Shown: positions 27,848 through 36,911 of the stretch, piece after piece | Layout: each line of letters opens with the position of its first letter | Position numbering within the stretch: the first letter of the stretch is position 1 | NCBI RefSeq assembly: GCF_009901955.1 | Contig: NZ_WUTS01000001.1 | Coordinates: 3,216,634-3,280,633, forward strand | DNA: 64,000 nucleotides | Direction of reading: 5' to 3' | From: Halomonas icarae | Lineage (GTDB): Bacteria; Pseudomonadota; Gammaproteobacteria; Pseudomonadales; Halomonadaceae | The notes under the pieces: model-generated | What the model saw: only the letters and a program-made list of their open reading frames with translations | What the model was told of the DNA's origin: nothing | Databases searched by the model: none | Program-made: the position numbers and the translations under genes

Positions 27848-29047
27848 ATGAGCAAAGTCCTGATTATCGGCGCCGGCGGCGTCGGCGGCGTCGTGACCCA
27901 CAAGTGCGCGCAGCACCCCGAAGTCTTCAGCGAGATCATGCTGGCCAGCCGCAACGAGGCGAAGTGCCAGGCCATCGCCGAGCAGCTGGATCGCCCGATT
28001 CAGACCGCCCAGGTGGATGCGGATGATGTCGAGGCACTGGTCGCGCTGATCGAGTCATTCAGGCCCGATGTGCTGATCCACGTGGCCCTGCCCTACCAGG
28101 ACCTGACCATCATGGAGGCCTGCCTGCGCACCGGCGTGCCCTATCTGGATACCGCCAACTACGAGCACCCCGACGAGGCGAAGTTCGAGTACAAGGAGCA
28201 GTGGGCCTTCCAGGAGCGCTACGCCAAGGCCGGCAACATGGCTACCCTGGGCTGCGGCTTCGACCCGGGCATGACCAATATCTACTGCGCCTACGCTCAG
28301 AAGAATCTGTTCGACGAGATCCATCGCATCGATATCCTCGATGCCAATGGCGGCGACCATGGCTATCCCTTCGCCACCAACTTCAACCCGGAGATCAATA
28401 TTCGCGAAATCACCGCGAAGGGTCGCTACTGGGAGAAGGGCGAGTGGAAGGAGACCGCGCCGCTGGCCGAGAAGCGCACCTTCGACTTCGACGGCATCGG
28501 CGAGAAGGATATCTACCTCCTCTATCACGAGGAGATGGAATCCCTGTGCCAGAACATCAAGGGACTGGAGCGCATCCGCTTCTGGATGACCTTCTCCGAC
28601 AAGTACATCACCCACCTCAAGGTGCTCGAGAACGTCGGCATGACCAGCATCGAGCCGATCGAGGTGAACGGCACCGAGATCGCTCCCCTGGAGTTCCTCA
28701 AGGCAGTGCTGCCCGACCCGGCATCGCTGGGCCCGCGCACCAAGGGCAAGACCAACATCGGCATCATTGCCGACGGCATCAAGGACGGCAAGCGCCGCAA
28801 GGTGCATATCTACAACATCTGCGATCACGAACAGTGCTACGCGGAGGTCAAGTCCCAGGCCATCTCCTACACCACCGGCGTGCCGGCGGTGACCGGCGCC
28901 ATGCTGATGCTTGCGGGCATCTGGAAGGGTGACGGCGTGTTCAATGTCGAGCAGCTCGACCCGGATCCCTTCATGGCCCGCATCGGCGAGATGGGGCTGC
29001 CGTGGCAGGTGGTCGAGCTCGACCCCAACCACGACCCGCTGGCCTGA
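27848..29047 (+). CDS. Carboxynorspermidine/carboxyspermidine dehydrogenase
   Basis: 399-residue NADPH-dependent enzyme of the saccharopine dehydrogenase fold that condenses aspartate semialdehyde with diaminopropane or putrescine. Rossmann motif at the N-terminus (VLIIGAGGVGGVV); LGCGFDPGMTNIYCAYAQK and LDANGGDHGYPFATNF are family hallmarks. It pairs with the decarboxylase gene 3 bases downstream, giving the alternative (norspermidine-type) spermidine route rather than SpeE/SpeD. Saccharopine dehydrogenase proper is unlikely in this context. Confidence 0.93.
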   Translation: MSKVLIIGAGGVGGVVTHKCAQHPEVFSEIMLASRNEAKCQAIAEQLDRPIQTAQVDADDVEALVALIESFRPDVLIHVALPYQDLTIMEACLRTGVPYLDTANYEHPDEAKFEYKEQWAFQERYAKAGNMATLGCGFDPGMTNIYCAYAQKNLFDEIHRIDILDANGGDHGYPFATNFNPEINIREITAKGRYWEKGEWKETAPLAEKRTFDFDGIGEKDIYLLYHEEMESLCQNIKGLERIRFWMTFSDKYITHLKVLENVGMTSIEPIEVNGTEIAPLEFLKAVLPDPASLGPRTKGKTNIGIIADGIKDGKRRKVHIYNICDHEQCYAEVKSQAISYTTGVPAVTGAMLMLAGIWKGDGVFNVEQLDPDPFMARIGEMGLPWQVVELDPNHDPLA

Positions 29048-29050
29048 GCC

Positions 29051-30217
29051 ATGGCGAACGCACGCGAGCAGGGCCTGGACTTCAGCATCCGGGCCTGCCC
29101 CTCCCCGGCCTATGTGGTGGACGATGCCCTGCTTCGTCGCAATCTGGAGCGCCTCGGCGAAGTCCAGGCGGCGAGCGGTGCGAGGATCCTGCTGGCGCTG
29201 AAGGGCTTCGCCATGTGGGACACCTTCCCGCTGGTACGCCAGTACCTGGTGGGTACCACCTCCAGCGGTCAGGACGAGGCACGCCTGGGCGCCGAGACCT
29301 TCGGTGGCGAGGTGCACTGCTACTCGCCGGCTTTCACCGAGGAGGAGTTGCGGGTAGTGCTGCGCTATGCCGACCACCTCAGCTTCAACTCCCCGGGCCA
29401 GTGGCGGCGCTTCCGCGAGATGGTCGCGGCGGTGCCGCGCCGGGTCTCCTGCGGGATGCGGGTCAACCCCGAGCACTCCACCGGCGATGTCCCGCTCTAC
29501 GACCCCTGCGCATCGGGCTCACGGCTCGGTACCCGAGCGAGGGATCTGACGCCGGAGGATCTCGAGGGCCTCGAGGGCCTGCACTTTCACACCCTGTGTG
29601 AACAGAACAGTGACGACCTGGAGACGACCCTGGCGGCCTTCGAGGCGCGATTCGGCCACTATCTCGGTGACCTCGAGTGGGTCAACTTCGGTGGCGGCCA
29701 CCATATCACCCGTGACGACTACGACGTCGAACGCCTGGTGCGGGTGATTCGCGGCTTCCGTGAGCGCCACCCACACCTGACGGTCTATCTGGAACCGGGC
29801 GAGGCCATCGCGCTGAACACCGGTTACCTGATCTGCACGGTGCTGGATATCGTCGACAACGATGGCCCCATCGCCATCCTCGACACCTCCGCCACCGCGC
29901 ATATGCCCGATGTGCTGGAGATGCCCTACCGTCCCGAGATCATCGGTGGCGGCAAGCCGGGCGAGAAGGCCTGCACCTATCGCCTGGGTGGCCAGACCTG
30001 CCTGGCCGGCGATATCGTCGGCGAGTACAGCTTCGACGCACCACTCGCCATCGGCGACCGCCTGGTGTTCACCGACATGGCCCACTACACCATGGTCAAG
30101 ACCACCACCTTCAATGGCATTCGCCTGCCCTCGATCTGTCGGATCGATGAGGCGAGTCGCGAGGTACGCACGGTGAGGACCTTCGGCTACGTGGACTATA
30201 TGCAGCGGCTAAGCTGA
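29051..30217 (+). CDS. nspC: Carboxynorspermidine decarboxylase
   Basis: 388-residue PLP enzyme of the alanine-racemase-fold decarboxylases. The PLP lysine lies in RILLALKGFAMWDTFP. GLHFHTLCEQN, VNFGGGHHITRDDYD (glycine-rich phosphate loop) and YLEPGEAIALNTGYL follow. It removes CO2 from carboxynorspermidine or carboxyspermidine made by the upstream enzyme. ATG 29051 follows the upstream stop by 3 bases; the pair forms an operon ending at the terminator at 30281. Confidence 0.94.
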   Translation: MANAREQGLDFSIRACPSPAYVVDDALLRRNLERLGEVQAASGARILLALKGFAMWDTFPLVRQYLVGTTSSGQDEARLGAETFGGEVHCYSPAFTEEELRVVLRYADHLSFNSPGQWRRFREMVAAVPRRVSCGMRVNPEHSTGDVPLYDPCASGSRLGTRARDLTPEDLEGLEGLHFHTLCEQNSDDLETTLAAFEARFGHYLGDLEWVNFGGGHHITRDDYDVERLVRVIRGFRERHPHLTVYLEPGEAIALNTGYLICTVLDIVDNDGPIAILDTSATAHMPDVLEMPYRPEIIGGGKPGEKACTYRLGGQTCLAGDIVGEYSFDAPLAIGDRLVFTDMAHYTMVKTTTFNGIRLPSICRIDEASREVRTVRTFGYVDYMQRLS

Positions 30218-30280
30218 CCACCCACCGAACCCGCCCCCATCGTGAGGCGCTCTCTTTCGAGAGACGCCTACCTTCGATAC

Positions 30281-30302
30281 ACGCCCCCTTTGGGGGCGTT
30301 TT
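30281..30302. terminator. Bidirectional terminator between nspC and gap
   Basis: ACGCCCCC-TTT-GGGGGCGT followed by TTTTGCG. It separates the convergent nspC and gap genes. A second, weaker hairpin (CTCTC-TTTC-GAGAG type) lies at about 30247-30267. Confidence 0.75.
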
Positions 30303-30338
30303 GCGTTTCCTCCGCCTGCCAGGTGCCACTCACGCCGC

Positions 30339-31340
30339 TCAATCGGCGGCGTGCATCGCCAGGGCGGTATCCAGCATGCGGTTGGAGAACCCCCACTCGT
30401 TGTCATACCAGGCCATCACCTTGACCAGGCGACCATTCACCCGGGTGTGATTGGCGTCGAAGGTCGAGGAGTGGGCGTCGTGGTTGAAGTCGATGGAGAC
30501 CAGCGGCTGGGCATTGACCGCCAGCACCGGTGATGCCTCGGCGGCGCGGGCCACGATCTCGTTGATCTCCTCCTTGGTGGTCTCGCGCCCGGCGGTAAAG
30601 GTCAGGTCCACCAGCGAGACGTTGATCACCGGTACCCGCACGGCCAGGCCATCGAACTTGCCGGCGAGCTCCGGCAACACCAGCCCGACCGCCGCCGCCG
30701 CGCCGGTCTTGGTTGGGATCATGGAGTGGGTGGCGCTACGCGCACGGTAGGGATCCTTGTGGTAGACGTCGGAGAGGTTCTGGTCGTTGGTGTAGGCGTG
30801 CACCGTGGTCATCAGACCGTTCTCGATGCCCACCGCCTCGTTGAGCGCCTTGGCCACCGGGGCCAGACAGTTGGTGGTACAGGAGGCATTGGAGACCACG
30901 CGATGCTCGGCGCTGAGCACTCCCTCGTTGACCCCATAGACCACCGTGGCGTCGGCGTCTGGACTGGGCGCAGAGATCAGCACCCGCTCGGCGCCGGCCT
31001 CAATATGTCTGGCGGCGTCTGCCCGTTGGGTGAACAGGCCGGTGCACTCCATCACCAGGTCCACCTCCAGGTTCTTCCAGGGCAAGCGTGCAGGGTCACG
31101 CTCCGAGAGGATCGCGATCCGGTCGCCGTCGACGCTCATGCTCTGCTCGTCATGCTCGACCTTGAAGGGGAAGTGGCCATGCACGGTGTCATGGCGCAGC
31201 AGATGGGCATTGAGGGAGGGGTCGCCCAGATCGTTGATGGCCACCACCTCTACACGGTCACGATAACCGTTCTCGTAGAGGGCGCGCAGCACATTGCGGC
31301 CGATGCGGCCAAACCCGTTGATGGCAATCTTGAGCATCAT
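30339..31340 (-). CDS. gap: Glyceraldehyde-3-phosphate dehydrogenase, type I
   Basis: 333-residue NAD-dependent glycolytic/gluconeogenic enzyme. Rossmann start [20 protein letters not shown]; catalytic cysteine C154 in [11 protein letters not shown]; catalytic His in [11 protein letters not shown]-terminal [15 protein letters not shown] double ATG at 31340/31337. The 793-base upstream region holds two HexR-like sites, a truncated pyk and a stable-RNA-like promoter pointing toward gap. An erythrose-4-phosphate dehydrogenase role is possible but less likely. Confidence 0.93.
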   Translation of the reverse strand: MMLKIAINGFGRIGRNVLRALYENGYRDRVEVVAINDLGDPSLNAHLLRHDTVHGHFPFKVEHDEQSMSVDGDRIAILSERDPARLPWKNLEVDLVMECTGLFTQRADAARHIEAGAERVLISAPSPDADATVVYGVNEGVLSAEHRVVSNASCTTNCLAPVAKALNEAVGIENGLMTTVHAYTNDQNLSDVYHKDPYRARSATHSMIPTKTGAAAAVGLVLPELAGKFDGLAVRVPVINVSLVDLTFTAGRETTKEEINEIVARAAEASPVLAVNAQPLVSIDFNHDAHSSTFDANHTRVNGRLVKVMAWYDNEWGFSNRMLDTALAMHAAD

Positions 31341-31623
31341 TTCCTCTCTCCTCTCAGTGGCATCTTGCGGGGGATATAAATCGAACCTGCTGGCGAGTGC
31401 CCCGTGTCGTAAAGCTAACGAGGCACTGCCCTGCGGCTCGTATCATGCCTCTCAATGTGACCCAAACTGATCAGGGACTCAACAATTATTAAGTAAGTTT
31501 ACAACATTCACCATGCTTCAGACTCCCCAATGCTTATAAAATGAAGCAAAAAACACCCCTAAGCTACTGAAAGTAAAATTTAAAAACCAGACAATACGGG
31601 CTCTTCCGAGGCAAGCCTTAGGT

Positions 31624-31667
31624 GTAGTAAAGCTACTGATAAACGGCTACTCTTGTAGTCTGACTAC
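31624..31667. promoter_or_regulatory. Two HexR-like operators between gap and pyk
   Basis: GTAG-N5-CTAC inverted repeats at 31624-31636 (TGTAGTAAAGCTACT) and 31655-31667 (TTGTAGTCTGACTACC), 31 bases apart, about three helical turns. HexR, an RpiR-type repressor of sugar catabolism genes, binds TTGTARTN-type palindromes (recalled as TGTAATTAAATTACA). Position between gap and pyk fits. Confidence 0.45.
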
Positions 31668-31693
31668 CAGCCATGCCACGGGAGGCCCGCCCA

Positions 31694-31783
31694 ATGTCGA
31701 CACAGCCCATCCACGCCCCCATTCGCCGCACCAAGATCGTTGCCACCCTGGGCCCCGCCAGCGACCGCGAGGGCGTGCTCGAC
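31694..31783 (+). pseudogene. Truncated pyruvate kinase (5' fragment)
   Basis: ATG 31694 with GGGAGG upstream starts a clear pyruvate kinase N-terminus (RRTKIVATLGPASDREGVLD). Similarity ends at codon 30; the normal continuation (AGVNVVRLNFSHG) is absent and unrelated DNA follows. About 94 percent of the gene is missing. Either this is a recombination scar and another pyk exists elsewhere, or the join is an assembly error. Confidence 0.8.
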
Positions 31784-31792
31784 ACATTCACC

Positions 31793-31818
31793 GCCGGTAA
31801 CGTTTGCCCGTTGCCGGC
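31793..31818 (-). other. Hairpin in the transcript of the stable-RNA-like promoter
   Basis: GCCGGTAACG-TTTGCC-CGTTGCCGGC, a 10-bp stem with one wobble, lying just after the expected start of the minus-strand promoter at 31830. It could be part of an rRNA leader. Confidence 0.4.
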
Positions 31819-31829
31819 AGCGGATGCGT

Positions 31830-31858
31830 ACTTTACGGCTTTCCCGGCGGGTCCGCAA
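31830..31858 (-). promoter_or_regulatory. Stable-RNA (rrn P1-like) promoter facing gap
   Basis: On the minus strand: TTGCGG (31858-31853), 17 bases, TAAAGT (31835-31830), then a GC-rich discriminator, with an A/T-rich tract (ACTTTTTTAC) just upstream of the -35. This is the layout of rRNA promoters. In Pseudomonas tyrS is followed in the same direction by an rRNA operon; here the promoter follows tyrS but no rRNA gene is present. It now points across pyk' toward gap. Confidence 0.4.
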
Positions 31859-32133
31859 GCCCTTCCTGTAAAAAAGTTTCAGGGGCCTGATAAATGGTCG
31901 AAGCACGAACCTCTACTCGCACCTCGATTACCCACAACCTCTTCATCGAAACGCCTTGTGGATATCCTGGCTGACCGAAGCCTTCGGTTAGCGTCTTCGC
32001 CTGTGAGAGGGTTAAAAAAGAGGGCCGAAAGAAGTTAAGAGGCGTAAGGGAGGGGTAACCGCCAGAAACAGCGGCGCCCGCACTTGGCGGGCGCAACGTC
32101 CTTGTCGACCGTAGCCGACCAGGCCCTCCTTCG

Positions 32134-33333
32134 TTACTTGAGCGTCACGCGGGCATAGCGCTTCTTGCCCGCCTGGATCACATAGCTCTTCCCGGCATCC
32201 AGCATATGATCACGCTCGACGACCTCGCCATCGACCTTGACGCGTCCATTACCGAGCATGTCCTTGGCCTGGGCACTATTCTTGGTCAGCCCGGAGCGAT
32301 TGAGCACGGTAGCGATCGGGGCCTGGGCGCTACCCTCGAAGTCCACTTCGACCTCGGGAAGGTCCTCGGGAAGCTCTCCGTCGGCGAGCTGGTTCCCCGC
32401 GGAACGGTGGGCACTGGCGGCGGCTTCGTCACCGTGGTAGCGGCCGATCAGTTCTCGCGCCAGCTCCATCTTGATATCACGCGGGTTGGCACCGGCCTCC
32501 ACATCTCGCTTGAGCGCCTCGATCTCCTCGTTGGGCTTCAGAGAGAGCAGCTCGAAGTATCGCCACATCAGGCTGTCAGGCATGGAGACCAGCTTGTTGA
32601 ACATCGACCCCGGCGTCTCGTCGACCCCGACGTAGTTGCCCAGCGACTTCGACATCTTCTGCACGCCGTCGAGCCCCTCGAGCAGCGGCATGGTGATCAC
32701 CACCTGCGGCTGCATATCGAAGTGCTTCTGGATCTCGCGGCCCATCAGCAGGTTGAACTTCTGATCGGTACCGCCCAGCTCGATATCCGCCTTCAGGGCC
32801 ACGGAGTCGTAGCCCTGGACCAGCGGATAGAGGAACTCATGGATGGAGATCGACTGGCCGCTCTTGTAGCGCTTCTCGAAATCGTCGCGTTCGAGCATGC
32901 GGGCCACCGTGCTCTGCCCGGCAAGCTCGATCATGTCAGCGGCACTCATGGCGGTGAACCACTCGGAGTTGAAGCGCACCTCGGTCTTCTCGGGGTCGAG
33001 GATCTTGAACACCTGCTCCTTGTAGGTCTGGGCGTTGGCCTTGACCTCCTCCTCGGTGAGAGGCTTGCGAGTGACGTTCTTGCCGGAGGGGTCGCCGATA
33101 CGGCCGGTAAAATCACCGATCAGGAACACGACTTCATGGCCGAGATCCTGGAACTGGCGCATCTTGGTCAACAGCACGCTGTGGCCCAGGTGCAGATCGG
33201 GCGCCGTGGGATCGAAGCCCGCCTTGATGCGCAGCTTGCGCCCGGACTCCAGCTTCTTGACCAGTTCCTCTTCCAGCAGAATCTCCTGGGTACCCCGCTT
33301 CAGCAGCGCCAGGGCGCTCGCCACATCGCTCAT
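32134..33333 (-). CDS. tyrS: Tyrosyl-tRNA synthetase
   Basis: 399-residue class I aminoacyl-tRNA synthetase of the TyrZ-like bacterial type. [19 protein letters not shown] carries the HIGH-type motif and [14 protein letters not shown] the KMSKS motif. A C-terminal S4 RNA-binding domain is present ([20 protein letters not shown]). ATG 33333 has GGGAGACG directly upstream; the frame is open for five more codons. Divergent from anmK. Confidence 0.95.
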   Translation of the reverse strand: MSDVASALALLKRGTQEILLEEELVKKLESGRKLRIKAGFDPTAPDLHLGHSVLLTKMRQFQDLGHEVVFLIGDFTGRIGDPSGKNVTRKPLTEEEVKANAQTYKEQVFKILDPEKTEVRFNSEWFTAMSAADMIELAGQSTVARMLERDDFEKRYKSGQSISIHEFLYPLVQGYDSVALKADIELGGTDQKFNLLMGREIQKHFDMQPQVVITMPLLEGLDGVQKMSKSLGNYVGVDETPGSMFNKLVSMPDSLMWRYFELLSLKPNEEIEALKRDVEAGANPRDIKMELARELIGRYHGDEAAASAHRSAGNQLADGELPEDLPEVEVDFEGSAQAPIATVLNRSGLTKNSAQAKDMLGNGRVKVDGEVVERDHMLDAGKSYVIQAGKKRYARVTLK

Positions 33334-33447
33334 CGTCTCCCACTCCACGTATCAGGTTGCTCGGCCGCTCGGGGCCATATCGAATGGGGCAGAATGGTAG
33401 CATGTGTCGATGCGTCGCGCTGACACCATATTGCCCGAGGGACCGCC

Positions 33448-34587
33448 ATGACTCTTTATATCGGCCTGATGTCCGGCACCAGCCTGGATGGCGTAGATGC
33501 CGCCCTGGTGGAGATCGACGACGAGCCGACGGGCGGCCGGCCCAGGCTGCTGGCCAGCCACGCCGAACCGATGCCGGCTCGGCTGCGTGCGCGGTTATGG
33601 CAGCTCTGTCATGCCGACCATGTAGGCTTCGCCGAGCTTGCGGCGGCGGAGGAAGCCTTCTGCAGGCTTCAGGCAGACGCCGTGGCCGCACTATTAACCG
33701 CCAGCCATGTGCCGATCGAGAGAGTGGAAGCCATCGGTAGTCATGGCCAGACCATCGAACACGCGCCTCAGGGCCATGATGGCGGCCCCGCCTACACCCT
33801 GCAGCTCGACAATCCCAGCCGGCTAGCCGAGCTTACCGGCATCGCGGTGGTGGCTGACTTCCGTCGCCGAGATCTGGCGGCCGGTGGCCAGGCCGCTCCC
33901 CTCGCGCCAGCCTTTCACCAGGCGCTGTTCCGGGCTCCTGACGAGTGGCGACTGGTGCTTAACCTGGGGGGCTTCGCCAACCTGACGCTGCTACCACCCG
34001 TGGCGCACACTCGTGCGCCGCTGGGATTCGACTCGGGGCCGGCCAACGTCCTGCTGGACGCCTGGCACGTACGCCATCGCGGCGGCGCCTTCGACTCCGA
34101 CGGCGCCTGGGCAGGCTCCGGCCGAGTCGACGAGACACTGCTGGCAGCCCTGCTGGCAGAGCCCTTCTTTCACCTGCCACCGCCACGCAGCACCGGCCGC
34201 GAACTGTTCCATCTCGACTGGCTGGCAGAACATCTGAATGGCAGGGAGCGACCCGAGGATGTGCAGGCAACGCTGGCAGAGCTGACGGCGACGAGTGTCG
34301 CCCTGGCCGTGGAGATGGCCCGGGAGCGCCTCGATGCCCCGCCGCCGGCGCTGCTGATCCCCTGCGGCGGCGGTGCCCATAATCATGATCTGCTGAGCCG
34401 GCTGGCACGCCGCCTCCCCGACACGCCCCTTGGCGATAGCGCCGAGTGGGGCTGGCCTGCCGACTGGATGGAAGCCGGCGCCTTCGCCTGGCTGGCCTGG
34501 CGACGCCTGGCGGGCCTGCCTGGCAACCTGCCCAGCGTAACCGGGGCCGCCGGCCCTCGCGTATTGGGCGGTGTCTTTGCCCCTTAG
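33448..34587 (+). CDS. anmK: Anhydro-N-acetylmuramic acid kinase
   Basis: 379-residue sugar kinase that converts anhydroMurNAc from recycled peptidoglycan to MurNAc-6-phosphate. It starts with the family pattern LYIGLMSGTSLDGVDAALVE and contains NLGGFANLTLLP, GFDSGPANVLLDAW and LIPCGGGAHN. The N-terminus is canonical. Next to tyrS as in Pseudomonas. Convergent with pilU. Confidence 0.95.
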   Translation: MTLYIGLMSGTSLDGVDAALVEIDDEPTGGRPRLLASHAEPMPARLRARLWQLCHADHVGFAELAAAEEAFCRLQADAVAALLTASHVPIERVEAIGSHGQTIEHAPQGHDGGPAYTLQLDNPSRLAELTGIAVVADFRRRDLAAGGQAAPLAPAFHQALFRAPDEWRLVLNLGGFANLTLLPPVAHTRAPLGFDSGPANVLLDAWHVRHRGGAFDSDGAWAGSGRVDETLLAALLAEPFFHLPPPRSTGRELFHLDWLAEHLNGRERPEDVQATLAELTATSVALAVEMARERLDAPPPALLIPCGGGAHNHDLLSRLARRLPDTPLGDSAEWGWPADWMEAGAFAWLAWRRLAGLPGNLPSVTGAAGPRVLGGVFAP

Positions 34588-34606
34588 GGATGACCCATCC
34601 GACGTC

Positions 34607-35752
34607 TCAGAAGTCATCCTCGCTGCGCAGCGAGAGTGATCCGGCAGCTTCCTTGGCCTGATCGATCCCCTTGCTGCCGGTACCACCGCCAAACTTGATC
34701 ATCATGCGTAGATCATTGGGCGAGTCGGCGTGCACCATGGCCACCTCCTCGGAAATCCTGCCCGCCGTGTAGAGGTCATAGAGTGCCTGATCGAAGGTCT
34801 GCATGCCGAGGTCCCGTGAACGAGCCATGATGTTCTTGATCTCGGAGACCTCCCCCTTGCGCACTAGGTCCCCGATCAACGGCGAGTTGAGCATGATCTC
34901 GATGGCCGGGCAGCGACCGCCATCCTGAGTAGGCATCAGCTGCTGAGCGACGATGGCACGCAGATTGAGCGACAGGTCGAGCCATATCTGGGCATGGCGC
35001 TCGATGGGAAAGAAGTTGATGATGCGATCGAGTGCCTGGTTGGCATTGTTGGCGTGCAGGGTGGCCAGACAGAGGTGGCCGGTTTCGGCAAAGGTCAAAG
35101 CATGCTCCATGGTCTCGCGGCTACGCACCTCGCCGATCAGGATCACATCCGGCGCCTGGCGCAGGGTGTTCTTCAATGCCACCTCGAAGGACTCGGTGTC
35201 GATACCCACTTCGCGCTGGTTGATGATCGCCTTCTTGTGTGGGTGCACATACTCGATGGGATCCTCGACGCTGATGATATGTCCACCCAGCGTCTCGTTG
35301 CGCTGCTGAATCATCGATGCCAGGGTTGTCGACTTGCCGGTGCCGGTCCCCCCTACCACGAACACCAGGCCTCGCTTGTTGTTGACCAGCTCTCCAAGCG
35401 TGGTGGGCAGTGACAGCTCCTCCAGATGGGGTATATCGAAGCCGATGCGCCGGATCACCATCGCCTTCTGGTTACGCTGCTGAAAGGCGCTGACTCGAAA
35501 GCGCCCCTTGCCCTCGAAACTAATGGCGAAATTGGCCTCGCGCTCGGTCGCGAAACGGGCCTGCATCGACTCCGGAATGGTGGCACTGACCAGCTCGTTG
35601 ACCTGCTGAATACTGAGCTGTTGCTCGCCCAGAGGAGTCAGCCGCCCAGCCATCTTGAGGTTGGGGGGCGCCCCCACCGAGATCAGCAGATCCGAGGCAT
35701 CCTTTTTCACCATGATATCCAGCAGCTGGTTTAGCCACTCTTGAGCCGTCAT
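34607..35752 (-). CDS. pilU: Twitching motility ATPase PilU
   Basis: 381-residue cytoplasmic hexameric ATPase that assists PilT in type IV pilus retraction. Walker A is GGTGTGKSTTLASMI; the Asp-box region reads IISVEDPIEY and the His box GHLCLATLHANNANQ. A C-terminal acidic tail (LSLRSEDDF) is usual for PilU. ATG 35752 has AAGGAG eight bases upstream. 50 bases downstream of pilT and probably co-transcribed. Confidence 0.94.
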   Translation of the reverse strand: MTAQEWLNQLLDIMVKKDASDLLISVGAPPNLKMAGRLTPLGEQQLSIQQVNELVSATIPESMQARFATEREANFAISFEGKGRFRVSAFQQRNQKAMVIRRIGFDIPHLEELSLPTTLGELVNNKRGLVFVVGGTGTGKSTTLASMIQQRNETLGGHIISVEDPIEYVHPHKKAIINQREVGIDTESFEVALKNTLRQAPDVILIGEVRSRETMEHALTFAETGHLCLATLHANNANQALDRIINFFPIERHAQIWLDLSLNLRAIVAQQLMPTQDGGRCPAIEIMLNSPLIGDLVRKGEVSEIKNIMARSRDLGMQTFDQALYDLYTAGRISEEVAMVHADSPNDLRMMIKFGGGTGSKGIDQAKEAAGSLSLRSEDDF

Positions 35753-35802
35753 ATCCACACTCCTTGTCGCTTTATAGTTATTTTCTTCTGTTCATCGCCC
35801 GC

Positions 35803-36831
35803 TCAGATGATGCCCTTGGCCTTGGCCTGGGCTTCGTCACGCGCTACTACGTTATCCGCCACCAGCTTGGCCATGGAAGCATCGAGGGTCTGCATCCCCA
35901 GATTGCCACCAGTCTGGATGGCCGAATAAATCTGTGCCACCTTGTCCTCGCGAATCAGGTTGCGCACCGCCGAGGTGGCAATCAGGATCTCATGGGCCGC
36001 CACCCGACCACCGCCCATGCGCTTGAGCAACGCCTGAGAGACCACCGCCTGCAGCGACTCCGAGAGCATCGAGCGCACCATCGACTTCTCGTCACCGGGA
36101 AAGACATCGATGATCCGGTCGATGGTCTTGGCCGCGGAAGTGGTATGCAGGGTGCCGAACACCAGGTGTCCGGTCTCGGCTGCGGTCAGTGCCAGGCGAA
36201 TGGTCTCAAGATCACGCAGCTCGCCGACCAGGATGATGTCCGGATCCTCACGCAGTGCACTGCGCAGCGCCGGGGCAAAGCCGAGAGTATCACGGTGTAC
36301 CTCGCGCTGGTTGACCAGGCAACGCTTGCTGCGGTGGACGAACTCCACCGGATCCTCGATGGTGAGGATATGCTCGTAGCGATGATCGTTGATGTAGTCG
36401 ATCATCGCCGCCAGGGTAGTGCTCTTGCCCGAGCCGGTGGGGCCGGTGACCAGCACCAGGCCGCGTGGCAGCATGGAGAGTTGTCGGAATGTCTGACCCA
36501 TCCCGAGATCCTCGAAAGTCAGCACCTCGGTGGGAATGGTACGGAACACCGCCCCCGCGCCACGGGCCTGGTTGAAGACGTTGACACGGAAGCGCGAAAT
36601 CCCCGGCACCTCGAAGGAGAAGTCGGTCTCGAAGTACTCCTCGTAGTCGCGACGCTGACGATCCGCCATGATGTCGTAGATCAGTTTGCGAACTTCACGA
36701 TCTTCCATGGCCGGCACGTTGAGTCGACGGATGTCGCCATCCACACGAATCATCGGCGGCAGCCCAGCCGACAGGTGGAGGTCCGAGGCGTTCTGCTTTG
36801 CCGAGAACGCCAGCAGTTCGGTAATATCCAT
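35803..36831 (-). CDS. pilT: Type IV pilus retraction ATPase PilT
   Basis: 342-residue retraction motor. The start MDITELLAFSAKQNASDLHL is the canonical PilT N-terminus, so ATG 36831 is taken although the frame remains open upstream. Walker A GPTGSGKSTTLAAMI, ILTIEDPVEFVHRSKRCLVN and the His-box GHLVFGTLHTTSAAKTIDRI follow. The AIRNLIRE-type C-terminal helix (AVRNLIREDKVAQI) needed for twitching is present. Divergent from yggS with 80 bases between. Confidence 0.96.
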   Translation of the reverse strand: MDITELLAFSAKQNASDLHLSAGLPPMIRVDGDIRRLNVPAMEDREVRKLIYDIMADRQRRDYEEYFETDFSFEVPGISRFRVNVFNQARGAGAVFRTIPTEVLTFEDLGMGQTFRQLSMLPRGLVLVTGPTGSGKSTTLAAMIDYINDHRYEHILTIEDPVEFVHRSKRCLVNQREVHRDTLGFAPALRSALREDPDIILVGELRDLETIRLALTAAETGHLVFGTLHTTSAAKTIDRIIDVFPGDEKSMVRSMLSESLQAVVSQALLKRMGGGRVAAHEILIATSAVRNLIREDKVAQIYSAIQTGGNLGMQTLDASMAKLVADNVVARDEAQAKAKGII

Positions 36832-36911
36832 GCGTTTTCCCTGCTCCCGATATGGTGCGTCTTGTTGTGGGGTCAAATATGCGTGAGGTCCAGTATGACA
36901 GAGCTTGAGAC

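Larger units (their letters stand above)
31784..32133. other. Gene-free junction region between pyk' and tyrS
   Basis: About 350 bases with no open frame that looks coding. It holds the promoter at 31830-31858, the hairpin at 31793 and two minor stem-loops: CTGACCGAAGCCTTCGGTTAG near 31970, and GCGCCCGC-ACTTG-GCGGGCGC at 32074-32094, which may end tyrS. Probably the flank of a lost rRNA operon. Confidence 0.45.

Noticed and set aside
28055-29476. 473-codon minus-strand frame opposite the polyamine genes
   Set aside because: It covers two well-supported genes on the other strand and has no recognisable motif.
31784-32133. Possible rRNA or tRNA gene remnant next to tyrS
   Set aside because: No 16S, 23S, 5S or tRNA sequence could be recognised; only a promoter-like flank remains.
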